From JAAELZ01 sp965237485 (GTDB taxonomy: Bacteria; Pseudomonadota; Gammaproteobacteria; Arenicellales; Poriferihabitantaceae), in NCBI GenBank assembly GCA_965237485.1, contig CBDEFQ010000009.1:1-64000 (forward strand): a stretch of DNA of 64,000 nt. Direction: 5' to 3'. Below are positions 45,559 through 55,448 of this stretch, piece after piece. Both the position numbers and the translations under genes were made by a program. The notes under the pieces are model-generated. The model had not been told where the DNA came from. It worked only from the letters and a program-made list of their open reading frames with translations, and made no database searches. Position 1 is the first letter of the stretch; the number at the start of each line of letters is the position of its first letter.

Positions 45559-47163
45559 ATGACTGATAATAAAGAATTCAAAGAATTACTTACCCAAAGC
45601 ACCAAGAGCGGTAACATGAAGCGTCGAGATTTTATGCATTTCGCCATCGTTGCGGGCATAACCGCTTCAACCGCATCCGGACTATGGACAAGTGAAGTGG
45701 CTGCAGCAACGCCCAAAAAGGGCGGGAAATTTAGACTAGGCGTTCATGATGGTAATACCTCGGATTCGCTCGACCCAGGTACTTTTCAGAGTATTGGGCA
45801 GATTCAGATTGCTCATACGCATCGCAGTTACTTAACTGAGATGACTTCTGACAACACCTTGGGGCCAGACATGGCTGACTCGTGGAGTGCTACGCCCGAT
45901 GCCAAGGTTTGGACGTTTGAGCTCAACAAGGACGCCACCTTTCATAATGGTCAAAAAGTCACCTCGAAAGACGTTATTGCTTCGTTGAACCACCACCGAG
46001 GTGACGATTCAACTTCGGCTGCGAAATCTTTGTTGGATACTGTGGTGGATATCAAAGCGGATGGTGACTACACAGTGATTATCGAATTGAACCAAGGCTT
46101 TGCAGACTTACCCTATGTGATGACCGATTACCATATGGCTATTTGCCCAGCCAATGCAGATGGATCGATGTCATGGGAAGATATGATGGGTGCTGGACCT
46201 TATAAAATTGTTGCACATAAGGCAGGCATCAGCACTAATTTTGTAAGGCATGATGGTTGGCATCGTGAAGGCGCCTATTTCGATGAAATAGAGATGATTA
46301 TCCTCAATGAACCGAATGCCCGTCAGGCTGCACTCATTACCGGTGAGGTCGATGCGATTACATCGGTTGACTTAAAGACTATAGCCTTGATGTCACGCAA
46401 TAAAGACCTCGTTGTGGAAAATGTATCGAGTTCTTCAGCCATTACTTTACCGATGTTTTGTGACGTCGCACCATTTGATAACTTAGATGTTAGGCTTGCG
46501 CTTAAATACGCAATTGACCGCCAAGAACTGGTAGATAAAATCATGTACGGCACCGCTACGGTGGCTAATGACTATCATGTTTCAGCGGGCATGCCTTACG
46601 CACCAACAGATATTCCACAACGACCTTATGACCCTGACAAGGCGAAGTTCCATCTAAAAAAGGCCGGGATGGATTCTTTGGATGTGTCACTGTCAGCGGC
46701 AGACAGTGTTTTGCCTGGTGCGGTGGATATGTGCGTACTTTATGCCGCACAAGCTGAGAAGGCGGGCATCAATATTTCTGTCGTGCGCGAACCTAATGAT
46801 GGTTACTGGTCAGACGTTTGGCTCAAAAAGCCTTGGGTATTCGTTAAGTGGGGTGCCCGACCAACTCCCGACCAGATACTCACGATCACCTACAAAGATG
46901 ATGCGCCGTGGAACGAATCACACTGGCAAAACGCGCGATTCAATGAGTTACTCTTGTTGGCAAAAGCCGAGCTAGATGACACTCTTCGAGCAGAGCAATA
47001 TAGAGAAATGTGCCAAATCGCTAGCGATGATGGCGGCACCGTTATTCCATTCTTTGCAAACTTTGTTTATGCACGTAACAAAAAAGTCCAACGCGGCGCA
47101 AGTTTGTCCTCTGCTTGGGAATGTGATGGCGCTCGTGGCTCTCACCGTTGGTGGTTTGCCTAG
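45559..47163 (+). CDS. Tat-exported family 5 peptide-type solute-binding protein
   Basis: This protein has about 534 residues from the ATG at 45559, which follows a GAGGAGAG Shine-Dalgarno. A Tat signal is visible (MKRRDFMHFAIVAG). The SBP_bac_5 body has LNKDATFHNGQKVTSKDV and the hinge region VRLALKYAIDRQELV. Such proteins bind oligopeptides, opines or similar for ABC import. No permease or ATPase genes follow; a terminator does. Its transporter must be elsewhere or lost. Confidence 0.88.
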   Translation: MTDNKEFKELLTQSTKSGNMKRRDFMHFAIVAGITASTASGLWTSEVAAATPKKGGKFRLGVHDGNTSDSLDPGTFQSIGQIQIAHTHRSYLTEMTSDNTLGPDMADSWSATPDAKVWTFELNKDATFHNGQKVTSKDVIASLNHHRGDDSTSAAKSLLDTVVDIKADGDYTVIIELNQGFADLPYVMTDYHMAICPANADGSMSWEDMMGAGPYKIVAHKAGISTNFVRHDGWHREGAYFDEIEMIILNEPNARQAALITGEVDAITSVDLKTIALMSRNKDLVVENVSSSSAITLPMFCDVAPFDNLDVRLALKYAIDRQELVDKIMYGTATVANDYHVSAGMPYAPTDIPQRPYDPDKAKFHLKKAGMDSLDVSLSAADSVLPGAVDMCVLYAAQAEKAGINISVVREPNDGYWSDVWLKKPWVFVKWGARPTPDQILTITYKDDAPWNESHWQNARFNELLLLAKAELDDTLRAEQYREMCQIASDDGGTVIPFFANFVYARNKKVQRGASLSSAWECDGARGSHRWWFA

Positions 47164-47201
47164 TTTTTCTGGGTGGCTAATTTGCTAACTATTGCACTAT
47201 G

Positions 47202-47227
47202 CGTACCCTGACCGCGGTCAGGGTACG
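47202..47227. terminator. Bidirectional terminator between the binding protein and hemL
   Basis: A perfect palindrome (CGTACCCTGACC, GC, GGTCAGGGTACG) lies between two convergent genes, nine bases from the hemL stop. T-rich tracts are weak, so a purely structural or protein-binding role is possible. Confidence 0.7.
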
Positions 47228-47235
47228 TTACTTAC

Positions 47236-48516
47236 TTACAGTGCCGACATTGCCGTTTTAGCTGCCGCGATCGTGCTATCAAGATCTTCATAGCTATGCG
47301 CAACAGACATAAACCCCGCTTCAAAAGACGACGGGGCTAAGTTAATGCCTTGTTCTAACATTCCATGGAAAAAGGGGCTAAACCGTTTGGTGTTACATGC
47401 CATAACCTCCGCAAAGTTGCTTACTTCATTGGCATCGGTAAAAAACAAGCCAAACATGCCGCCCACATGGTTAGTGGTAAAGGCGATATGCTGCTGTTTA
47501 GCCACCCGTTTTAAGCCCGCCAGCAAATAGTTTACTTTTTCATTTAGTTGGTCGTAAATGCGCTGATCATCCAGCTTAGCTAATGTGGCCAAACCCGCTG
47601 CCATTGCCACTGGATTACCCGACAAAGTGCCGGCCTGATACACCCCACCTTCGGGTGCCAAATGCGCCATCACTTCCGCTTTACCGCCAAACGCGCCCAC
47701 TGGCATGCCACCGCCGATGACTTTGCCTAAACAAGTGATATCCGCCTCTACGCCATAAAGACCTTGTGCGCCTTGACGGTGTACTCGAAACCCCGTCATC
47801 ACTTCGTCAATAATCAATAGTGCTCCATTGTCATTGCACAATTTACGTATGCCTTGTAAAAAGCTCGACGCAGGGGGAATGCAATTCATATTACCTGCAA
47901 CAGGTTCTGCAATAACCGCCGCAACTTCGCCTTCACAAGCGCATAGCAATTGCTCAACACTTGGCAAATCATTATAAGTTGCCGTCAAAGTATGAGCGGC
48001 AACCTCTGCGGGAACCCCTAGAGAAGTGGGCACACCAAAGGTGAGTGCACCCGAGCCCGCCTTAACTAACAAACTATCGGCATGACCATGATAGCAGCCT
48101 TCAAACTTAATAATTTTATCGCGGCCTGTTGCTCCTCGCGCAAGGCGGATTGCACTCATGGTTGCTTCAGTGCCCGAGTTGACCATACGCACTTTTTCTA
48201 CCCACGGCAAACGGGTACAAATCAGTTCTGCCATTTGTGTTTCCAGCACTGTCGGCGCACCAAAGCTTAAGCCCTGCTTAGCAGCATTAACTACCGCGTT
48301 TAATACATCTTGGTCATTATGGCCCAAAATCATTGGCCCCCAAGAGCCAACATAATCGATATACTGCTTATCTGCCTCATCATAAATGTAAGCACCTTGC
48401 GCACGCTTAATAAACACGGGGTCTCCGCCTACCGATTTAAATGCCCGTACTGGGGAGTTCACCCCGCCAGGAATGTGTTGCTTAGCTTGGTCGAATAGAG
48501 CTGCGTTGTTTGTCAT
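47236..48516 (-). CDS. hemL: Glutamate-1-semialdehyde 2,1-aminomutase
   Basis: This PLP enzyme makes 5-aminolevulinate in the C5 heme pathway. It has 426 residues. The start IPGGVNSPVRAFKSVGG and VGSWGPMILGHNDQ are typical. PLP Asp is in IIDEVMTGFRV and the PLP Lys in CLGKVIGGGMPVGAFGG. It stands alone, divergent from uvrD. Confidence 0.96.
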   Translation of the reverse strand: MTNNAALFDQAKQHIPGGVNSPVRAFKSVGGDPVFIKRAQGAYIYDEADKQYIDYVGSWGPMILGHNDQDVLNAVVNAAKQGLSFGAPTVLETQMAELICTRLPWVEKVRMVNSGTEATMSAIRLARGATGRDKIIKFEGCYHGHADSLLVKAGSGALTFGVPTSLGVPAEVAAHTLTATYNDLPSVEQLLCACEGEVAAVIAEPVAGNMNCIPPASSFLQGIRKLCNDNGALLIIDEVMTGFRVHRQGAQGLYGVEADITCLGKVIGGGMPVGAFGGKAEVMAHLAPEGGVYQAGTLSGNPVAMAAGLATLAKLDDQRIYDQLNEKVNYLLAGLKRVAKQQHIAFTTNHVGGMFGLFFTDANEVSNFAEVMACNTKRFSPFFHGMLEQGINLAPSSFEAGFMSVAHSYEDLDSTIAAAKTAMSAL

Positions 48517-48595
48517 TTTGAAGTGTAATAAAAAACTGCTTGAAGTTTGCTAAATCACCTCACAATAAGCAAGCTTGCTAAGTTAATATCGGCCA

Positions 48596-50752
48596 ATGGA
48601 TGTCTCACATATTTTCGATGATTTAAACGACGCTCAACGCGAGGCCGTAGGCGCGGGCCCTGGCCCAATGATGATTTTAGCAGGGGCGGGCAGTGGTAAA
48701 ACGCGAGTGTTAACCAACCGCTTAGCTTGGTTGGTTCAGGGCTATCAAGTCTCGCCTCTATCAATTTTAGCGGTCACTTTTACTAATAAAGCCGCACGCG
48801 AAATGCGATTGCGTGCAGAAAAGCTTTTGGGCGTGCCCCTTGGCGCGATGATGATCGGCACTTTTCACGGCTTATGCCACCGCATCTTGCGCGCCCACGC
48901 TGAAGAAGCAGGTTTGCCCAAAGCTTTCGAAATCATTGACAGTGACGACCAATTTCGCCTTATTAAACGTATGTTGCGAGAATTAGATTTGGACGAAGCT
49001 TACTGGCCGCCTAAGCAAATCCAGTGGGCAATCAACGCACATAAAGAAGAAGGGCGACGCCCTAAAGACATCCCGCAAAGTGCAGACATTCAGCAACAGA
49101 CCCTCATTAGTATCTTTGACCGCTATGAAAAAACCTGCCAACGCAGTGGCTTAGTTGATTTTGCTGAGCTATTGCTCAGAACTTTAGAGCTCTTCAAGAA
49201 TAACGAAGCACTACGTCAAACGTTTCAAAATCGTTACCAATATGTGCTGGTAGATGAATTTCAAGACACCAACGCCATTCAGTATCAATGGGTACAAATT
49301 TTGAGCGAACCCAGTAACAACCTATTCGCGGTTGGCGATGACGACCAATCGATCTACGGTTGGCGCGGCGCTAGAGTGGAAAATATTCTTAATTTTGAGA
49401 GTGACTACCCAAGCGCAAAACTTATTCGTTTAGAACAAAATTACCGATCAACAAATACGATACTCAGCGCCGCCAATGCAGTTATCGATCATAATGCGGG
49501 CAGGATGGGCAAGGAACTGTGGACAGCTGGGGAGGAAGGCGACCCAATCACACTGTGCGGCGCCAGCAATGACCTTGAAGAAGCCCGATACATCGTTGAG
49601 CAAATAGAAAGTTGGCTAGAAGCAGGCAACCCACGTGATTCAGTTGCTATTTTATATCGCTCAAACGCGCAATCACGGGTGCTCGAAGAACGCTTGTTGA
49701 ATATGGGCATACCGTACCGAGTGTATGGCGGCCTACGCTTTTTTGAGCGCGCTGAAATTAAGGACGCACTGGGTTATATGCGGCTTATTTCCAACGCGCA
49801 TTCAGATGCCGCATTTGAGCGCATCATTAACCAACCAACCCGAGGTATTGGCAATAAAACACTCGAGGTAATCCGTGCGCAAGCACGTGATAATGCGCAA
49901 TCGATGTGGGCATCTACTTTGGACATCTTAGAACAAAATGTTTTGCCCGCACGCGCTACAAGCGCGGTACAAAATTTTATCGATCTAATTACCAGCTTGA
50001 CTAAAGAAGCTGCGGGTATCGAATTACATGAACAAACCGACGCGGTTTTGTATCGCTCTGGCCTGCTTGACCACTACAAAAGCGCAAAGGGCGAAAAAGC
50101 CGAATCACGTGTTGAGAACTTGGAAGAATTGGTTAATGCGACACGAAACTTTGAGTTAGACGAAGATGAAGAACTCGACGCCTTATCTTCTTTTATTGCC
50201 CATGCTGCTTTAGAAGCAGGTGAAGGCCAGGCGGACGAGTGGGAAGAATGTGTGCAATTGATGAGTTTGCACTCCGCCAAAGGTTTGGAGTTTCCCTTGG
50301 TTTTTATGAGCGGTATGGAAGAAGGGTTGTTTCCACACCAACGCTCTATTGATGAACCGGGAAAGCTAGAGGAAGAGCGCCGTTTAGCGTATGTGGGTAT
50401 GACCAGAGCAATGCGACGGCTGGTGCTGTCTTATGCTGAGATTCGCAGATTGCACGGCAGAGAGCACTATACCCAACCTTCCCGATTTATCATGGAAGTG
50501 CCCACGCAATATATTAACGAAGAAAGGAGTTACCGTATTCATAGCAGTAACCTGCATTTTAAGCCCATTACTAACAGTGCACCCGCGCGATCAGAATTCA
50601 GCCCAGGCGGGAGAGTCAGCCATAAAACATTCGGAGAGGGGACGATATTAAGCGTCGAAGGGCTAGGCGAGCAAGCCCGAGTGCAAGTGAACTTTGATGA
50701 TGCTGGAGCGAAATGGCTGGTAGCCGCATTCGCGAATTTGCAAGCAAGTTAG
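48596..50752 (+). CDS. uvrD: DNA helicase II UvrD
   Basis: This 718-residue SF1A 3'-5' helicase acts in mismatch and excision repair. Q motif LNDAQREAV, Walker A AGAGSGKTRVL, motif II LVDEFQDTN, motif III VGDDDQSIYGWRGA and motif VI VGMTRAMRRLVL are all present. The C-terminal Tudor-like RNAP-binding segment (PGGRVSHKTFGEGTIL) is intact. Confidence 0.96.
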   Translation: MDVSHIFDDLNDAQREAVGAGPGPMMILAGAGSGKTRVLTNRLAWLVQGYQVSPLSILAVTFTNKAAREMRLRAEKLLGVPLGAMMIGTFHGLCHRILRAHAEEAGLPKAFEIIDSDDQFRLIKRMLRELDLDEAYWPPKQIQWAINAHKEEGRRPKDIPQSADIQQQTLISIFDRYEKTCQRSGLVDFAELLLRTLELFKNNEALRQTFQNRYQYVLVDEFQDTNAIQYQWVQILSEPSNNLFAVGDDDQSIYGWRGARVENILNFESDYPSAKLIRLEQNYRSTNTILSAANAVIDHNAGRMGKELWTAGEEGDPITLCGASNDLEEARYIVEQIESWLEAGNPRDSVAILYRSNAQSRVLEERLLNMGIPYRVYGGLRFFERAEIKDALGYMRLISNAHSDAAFERIINQPTRGIGNKTLEVIRAQARDNAQSMWASTLDILEQNVLPARATSAVQNFIDLITSLTKEAAGIELHEQTDAVLYRSGLLDHYKSAKGEKAESRVENLEELVNATRNFELDEDEELDALSSFIAHAALEAGEGQADEWEECVQLMSLHSAKGLEFPLVFMSGMEEGLFPHQRSIDEPGKLEEERRLAYVGMTRAMRRLVLSYAEIRRLHGREHYTQPSRFIMEVPTQYINEERSYRIHSSNLHFKPITNSAPARSEFSPGGRVSHKTFGEGTILSVEGLGEQARVQVNFDDAGAKWLVAAFANLQAS

Positions 50753-50798
50753 CCCATTTTATACCGCGCGATAGCGGCAAAAATAGCCTTGGGTTGGT

Positions 50799-50900
50799 TT
50801 AAGCAAATAGGATATAAGCAATTAATAGAAGAATAACTGCTGACGCCGCCTGAAAATACAGGAATTTGGGTGATTGGAAAAGGTTACTAATCATCTTCAT
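50799..50900 (-). CDS. Possible 33-residue single-TM small protein
   Basis: This frame reads MKMISNLFQSPKFLYFQ, then a hydrophobic helix of about 15 residues (AVILLLIAYILFA) and a stop. The layout (short amphipathic start, one TM segment) is common in real small membrane proteins. It overlaps the end of another small frame. No Shine-Dalgarno is obvious, so the evidence is modest. Confidence 0.3.
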   Translation of the reverse strand: MKMISNLFQSPKFLYFQAASAVILLLIAYILFA

Positions 50901-50985
50901 TATCGACAAAGGGGTTTAAGATAGTTTGGGTCTGGGCACTATTATAAGACATGCGGTCTGATATGATAAATAAACGGTCCTTCAT
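50887..50985 (-). CDS. Possible 32-residue small protein
   Basis: This frame starts MKDRLFIISDRMSYN and ends LNPFVDNEDD. It overlaps the start of the next small frame by 14 bases, an operon-like arrangement. It lies just beyond the ISNCY insertion and downstream of the GAF gene on the same strand. The function is unknown and the reality uncertain. Confidence 0.3.
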   Translation of the reverse strand: MKDRLFIISDRMSYNSAQTQTILNPFVDNEDD

Positions 50986-51023
50986 GTTACGAGTAAATTA
51001 TCTGTCCTGATAATTAGCAAATA

Positions 51024-52355
51024 AACTGTCCGGATTTATCCTCCTCCCTTTTGGGAAGTGAGATGAGCCAGATAGTATTTCTAAATAAGGTAAAACAGAT
51101 GAGATTTGAAGAAGCATATGAAGGTTATCAAGCTAAACGACTATCACCAGCGGATGCTGCCACAATACTGGGTGTTTGTGATCGAAGTTTTCGTAGGTAC
51201 ATTAATAAGTACGAAGAATCAGGATTGGATGGGCTGTTAGATCAGCGACTCAATCAGCCCTCACACAGGCGGGCACCCGTAGACGAAATGATCAAGCTAC
51301 AAGACCTATACTCAACACGCTATCAAGGCTGGAATGTGCGCCACTTCCATACATGGTATCAACGCGAGCACCAAGGTAAGCGTAGCTACAGTTGGGTTAA
51401 GAATAAGCTACAAAGCGCAGACCTGGTGCGTAAATCTAAAACACGCGGCCCTCACCGCATTAAACGTCTACCTGGCGCCTTGCCAGGTAGGATGATTCAC
51501 CAGGATGGCAGTACTCACCAATGGGTACCTGATGTGTCTTGGGACTTAATCGTCACCCTGGATGATGCCACCAATAAGCATTATTCCATGCGCTTTGTCG
51601 AAGAGGAAGGCACGCACAGCAGCTTGCTTGGGGTTAAAGATGTACTTAAGGTGAAGGGGCTATTCTGTTCGTTTTACTCTGACCGAGGCAGCCACTATTG
51701 GCATACGCCTGAGGCTGGCGGCAAGGTGGATAAGAATGGCCCAACTCAATTTGGGTTGGCGATGAAGAGATTAGGCATTGGCATGATAGCGGCTTATTCT
51801 CCTGAAGCCAGAGGCCGTTCCGAACGTGCGTTTGGCACACACCAAGGGCGATTACCGAACGAGCTTGCGTTGATGGGTATCACTGGCATGCAAGCGGCTA
51901 ATAAATACCTTAGAGATCATTATATGCCCAGACACAATAAAGAATTCAGTCATCCAGCTAGAGAGCAAGGCAGTGCCTTTGTGCCGCTTGCGGGCATCGA
52001 TCTTGACGATTATCTATGCGAACAGTACGAGCGTGTGGTGGGTAAAGACAACAGCGTACAGTTTGAGACGCTGTCTCTGCAGCTACCTAAAGATCAACAC
52101 CGCTATCATTACGTCAAAGCTAAAGTAAAAGTATCGCGCCACCTTGATGGCTCATTGTCGATTGATCATGGCCCAAGGCGATTAGGCCGATACACAGCCG
52201 ATGGAATACTGGTGCAACAAAAACAGATTAAGAGCAAAGTTGCGTAACTGGGCTTCGCAATTTGCCGCCGATGAATTCATTACGGGCTACGCCCTTCACT
52301 CATTCATCGGCAATAACTAAAGCGGACAGACTATGTGTTAATAATCCGGACAGTT
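51024..52355 (+). mobile_element. ISNCY-type element
   Basis: The ends are inverted repeats AACTGTCCGGATTTAT on the left and, reverse complemented, AACTGTCCGGATTATT on the right. Length is about 1332 bp with one transposase. No target duplication is obvious (left flank GCAAATA, right flank CTATTTAC). It is inserted at the 3' end of the GAF-domain gene. Confidence 0.75.
51063..52247 (+). CDS. ISNCY-family transposase
   Basis: This transposase has about 394 residues from the ATG at 51063; an upstream in-frame start at 51051 adds four. An N-terminal helix-turn-helix (LSPADAATILGVCDRSFRRYI) precedes an rve-like core: Asp in MIHQDGSTHQW, Asp in FYSDRGSHYWHT and Glu in EARGRSERAFGTHQ. The C-terminal region has VAGKV-type beta strands. 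It looks complete and possibly active. Confidence 0.88.
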   Translation: MSQIVFLNKVKQMRFEEAYEGYQAKRLSPADAATILGVCDRSFRRYINKYEESGLDGLLDQRLNQPSHRRAPVDEMIKLQDLYSTRYQGWNVRHFHTWYQREHQGKRSYSWVKNKLQSADLVRKSKTRGPHRIKRLPGALPGRMIHQDGSTHQWVPDVSWDLIVTLDDATNKHYSMRFVEEEGTHSSLLGVKDVLKVKGLFCSFYSDRGSHYWHTPEAGGKVDKNGPTQFGLAMKRLGIGMIAAYSPEARGRSERAFGTHQGRLPNELALMGITGMQAANKYLRDHYMPRHNKEFSHPAREQGSAFVPLAGIDLDDYLCEQYERVVGKDNSVQFETLSLQLPKDQHRYHYVKAKVKVSRHLDGSLSIDHGPRRLGRYTADGILVQQKQIKSKVA

Positions 52356-53287
52356 CTATTTACTTCTAACATGATTAGTTTTGGACGATTGTTGATGGAG
52401 CTGGGCTTGTTGTCTAAAGGCGCAGATCTAGGCTTCAAAGTGAGCGAACTAAGCTTTGAGTCTATTTCGTGGGCGGTAGCGTGATAACTAGTAGTCGAAG
52501 AGGTTTTCAATCTGCTTTTAGTGGACGGTTTTGACGTGGTTAAGCTGTCATCGCCAGATAAGCCTAGGTTGTCGTTAGTACTAAATGCGAATGTTGATTG
52601 CCTCATAAATTGACTCAACTCGGCAATTTGATCACTGACACTACTTAGACTGGCCCTTATAATTTGCTTGGCATCGTTTTGTATTCCATCGTTTATGTCT
52701 AAGCTCGCCATCGCAACAGCCAGCGTGTTGTTAATTTTGTGGTTGCAAGCTCTTACGCTTAGATTAAGTTGCTTGTTGTTCTCAATGTTGCGTAGGTGAT
52801 CTTCTAGCAATTCAACGATGGTTTGCCCTAAGCCCATTAAACCATCGCGTTGCTCAATAGTTAATTTTCGCGGTACATAATCCAGTATACATAGGCTACC
52901 GATTTTGAAACCATCTTTAGTGGTGATAGGAACGCCAGCGTAAAATCGAATATTCGGAGAGTTAACAACCACTGGATTATTTTTAAATCGATCGTCTTGC
53001 AGTGTATCGGGGATTTCCATCAGGGGTTCATCCCCCTCAATTGTATAGGTGCAAAAGCTAATATCACGTGCCATTTCGTCCACTTGAATGCCGAGTGAAG
53101 ATTTGAACCATAGGCGTTCAGCGCCGATAAGGCTGATTAGAGAGATAGGCACTTTACACAACAACGAAGCAACCTTTGCTATTCGGTCGTAAATAGGCTG
53201 TGGCTGCGTGTCTAATATTTCATACCGTTCTAAGGCAGCGACCCGAGCTTTTTCGTCCGTATTGGAGCTTAGTGCTTGCGAGGACAT
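52331..53287 (-). CDS. GAF-domain protein, C-terminus altered by IS insertion
   Basis: This 318-residue cytoplasmic protein has an N-terminal GAF domain (about 15-165: DRIAKVASLLCKVPISLISL; FYAGVPITTKDGFKIGSLCILD). A helical segment resembling a degenerate dimerization region follows (NHKINNTLAVAMASL), then a Ser/Thr/Lys-rich tail. The last eight residues (RTVRIINT) come from the ISNCY end. Joining across the IS predicts only about nine native residues, so the truncation is minor. A sensory role is inferred. No kinase domain is present. Confidence 0.75.
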   Translation of the reverse strand: MSSQALSSNTDEKARVAALERYEILDTQPQPIYDRIAKVASLLCKVPISLISLIGAERLWFKSSLGIQVDEMARDISFCTYTIEGDEPLMEIPDTLQDDRFKNNPVVVNSPNIRFYAGVPITTKDGFKIGSLCILDYVPRKLTIEQRDGLMGLGQTIVELLEDHLRNIENNKQLNLSVRACNHKINNTLAVAMASLDINDGIQNDAKQIIRASLSSVSDQIAELSQFMRQSTFAFSTNDNLGLSGDDSLTTSKPSTKSRLKTSSTTSYHATAHEIDSKLSSLTLKPRSAPLDNKPSSINNRPKLIMLEVNRTVRIINT

Positions 53288-53453
53288 AAAGTAGCCATAA
53301 ATTTGAACTTGGTTGGTAAATCCCTTTGACGTTTGTTATTCAATTTAATCCGTGCCATTATTTACGCGTAGTTGTGTTTATGCAACAAACTGAAATGTTC
53401 GGCCCCATTCGCAACATTGATCAGCGTTATAGTGTGACTATAGCGCGTTTTTA

Positions 53454-54191
53454 TCACGGAATAACAGTTCTTCCGCCGTCTATATTAATAATATGACCAT
53501 TTATATAGTTATTATCAGCAATTAAAAACACCACAGTATTGGCTATATCTTGCGGATCGCCCAAGGATTTTAGGGGAATTTTAGAGAGTAATTGTTGTTG
53601 AAGTGTTTCATTCGAACTGTCCTCGGGCCATAAAATTGCACCCGGTGATATGCCATTAACCCGCACTTCAGGCCCTAAGCTTTGGGCGAACGATTTGGTT
53701 AAAGAAACAAGGCCCGCTTTGCTGGCCGCATAAATCGGATGATCTTGTAAAGGCCTATCTGCATATATATCGACAATGTTTATAACGTTTCCTTCACTTT
53801 GTTTCAAATACTTAGCGGCCGCCTGAGTTAAAAAAAATGGCGCCTTTAGGTTGGTGGCCATTAGCTCTTGCCACTGTTGTTCGTTGGCACTTTCTAAGGG
53901 TGTTGGGTAGAAGATTGAGGCATTGTTCACCAATAGGTCTAATCTGCCGGTTAGTTTTATGGTTTGTGGAACCAGCGTGTTAAGTATGGCCAAATCGGCT
54001 AAATCTCCTTGCAGCACCATCGCGGAATTTTCGCGCTTGTCTAATAGAGATTCTTGCAACTCGCGCGCAGCATTATCGGAGGAATGATAATGGATGACCA
54101 CGGTCATTCCAGCCTTATGTAGTGTATTTATAATGCTAGCGCCAATACGTTTAGCTCCACCAGTCACTAAGGCCACCTTTCCTTCAAGATT
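53454..54191 (-). CDS. Pteridine reductase-like SDR (FolM type)
   Basis: This 245-residue short-chain dehydrogenase starts at 54191 (MNLEGKVALVTGGAKRIG); an upstream start would add an unlikely tail. The TGGAKRIGA cofactor loop with Arg is typical of pteridine reductases, which prefer NADPH. NNAS, the catalytic YAASK and SPGAILWPED match FolM-like enzymes that reduce dihydromonapterin or dihydrofolate. It is divergent from the methyltransferase gene. Confidence 0.85.
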   Translation of the reverse strand, partial: NLEGKVALVTGGAKRIGASIINTLHKAGMTVVIHYHSSDNAARELQESLLDKRENSAMVLQGDLADLAILNTLVPQTIKLTGRLDLLVNNASIFYPTPLESANEQQWQELMATNLKAPFFLTQAAAKYLKQSEGNVINIVDIYADRPLQDHPIYAASKAGLVSLTKSFAQSLGPEVRVNGISPGAILWPEDSSNETLQQQLLSKIPLKSLGDPQDIANTVVFLIADNNYINGHIINIDGGRTVIP

Positions 54192-54278
54192 CATAATCGA
54201 ATCACATTCCCTCTTGTTCTTACCCATACATTTCTGCATTATCGCCTTATCTAATTTAGCTCAAGAATACCCCTACCT

Positions 54279-55448
54279 ATGCCATCGGCACAAGCTTCGT
54301 CTCAATTGCAGTCTCATGCGACCGCGATGTCAACACACCTTGAGTTGCAAATTGTGGCGGCGGGAGGTTGGTTAGCATTCGATCGCTATATGCAGGAAAT
54401 ACTCTATGCGCCAAACTTGGGTTATTACAGTAATGGCTTACAAAAATTTGGTGCAAGCGGCGATTTCATTACCGCTCCTGAGTTGGGAGAAGGATTTGCG
54501 CGGTGCTTAGCGCGTCAATGCGCGCAAGCTTTAGGCATTGTGGGCAGCGATATTATTGAGTTTGGCGCGGGTAGCGGGGCCTTGATGGTGAGCATTATCA
54601 AGGAACTTAATTCACTGAGCTGCTTGCCTGATCACTACTACATTATTGAACTAAGTGCGTCTCTACGGGAAATGCAACAAGCGGCGGCACGTTCTCAACT
54701 GGGTGAACTGGCTAACAGGGTGGTGTGGCTAAATGAATTGCCGACGCAATCAATTCGTGGTGTGATTCTAGCGAATGAAGTATTAGATGCGATGCCAGTC
54801 AAGTTATTTGAGATTGACCATGACCTAGAAGTGAGTGAGGTAGGCGTAATGAAGTGTGAGGCCCGCAGTAATTTAAAGCTAGCGAATCGACCGCTTAAAA
54901 AGCGTATCGGTGATGTCGTTCGGGCACGAGTTGGGCCGCAGAAAGAGGCTGAAATTTATCGATCTGAATTGGGTTTGCAAGCAGAGGCATGGATTGCGTC
55001 ACTGGCACCCGTCCTAGAACAAGGGGTAATATTACTTGTTGATTACGGTTTTAATCAGTCAACGTATTACCACCCAGATAGATCAACCGGTACATTAATG
55101 TGCCACTATCAACATCGCGCTAACGATGACCCACTATTTATGCCTGGCTTGCAGGATGTAACTTGCCACGTTAATTTCACAGCGATTGCAGATAGCGGCG
55201 TGAAGCAGGGATTAAACTTGGCCGGCTACGCACCGCAAGCGCATTTTTTAATCGCCTTGGGTTTGCTGGATTTGCCTGACGAAGAAGAGGACTTGAAGCA
55301 ACAACTAACTAGGGCGCAAGAAATTAAAAAACTCACCATGCCGCACGAAATGGGTGAGTTATTTAAGGTGCTGGTGCTGACCAAAAACTTTGATGCTCCC
55401 TTAATAGGTTTTGAAAACCTTAACCACGCAAATAGATTATGGACATAA
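54279..55448 (+). CDS. MidA/NDUFAF7-family SAM-dependent methyltransferase
   Basis: This 389-residue protein has YMQEILYAPNLGYYSNGLQKFGASGDFITAPELGEGFARC (residues about 38-77), the hallmark of the COG1565 family. The SAM motif is IEFGAGSGALM and ILANEVLDAMPV follows. The mitochondrial homologue methylates an Arg of complex I; the bacterial substrate is unknown. Its 3' end overlaps uppP by ten bases. Confidence 0.88.
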   Translation: MPSAQASSQLQSHATAMSTHLELQIVAAGGWLAFDRYMQEILYAPNLGYYSNGLQKFGASGDFITAPELGEGFARCLARQCAQALGIVGSDIIEFGAGSGALMVSIIKELNSLSCLPDHYYIIELSASLREMQQAAARSQLGELANRVVWLNELPTQSIRGVILANEVLDAMPVKLFEIDHDLEVSEVGVMKCEARSNLKLANRPLKKRIGDVVRARVGPQKEAEIYRSELGLQAEAWIASLAPVLEQGVILLVDYGFNQSTYYHPDRSTGTLMCHYQHRANDDPLFMPGLQDVTCHVNFTAIADSGVKQGLNLAGYAPQAHFLIALGLLDLPDEEEDLKQQLTRAQEIKKLTMPHEMGELFKVLVLTKNFDAPLIGFENLNHANRLWT

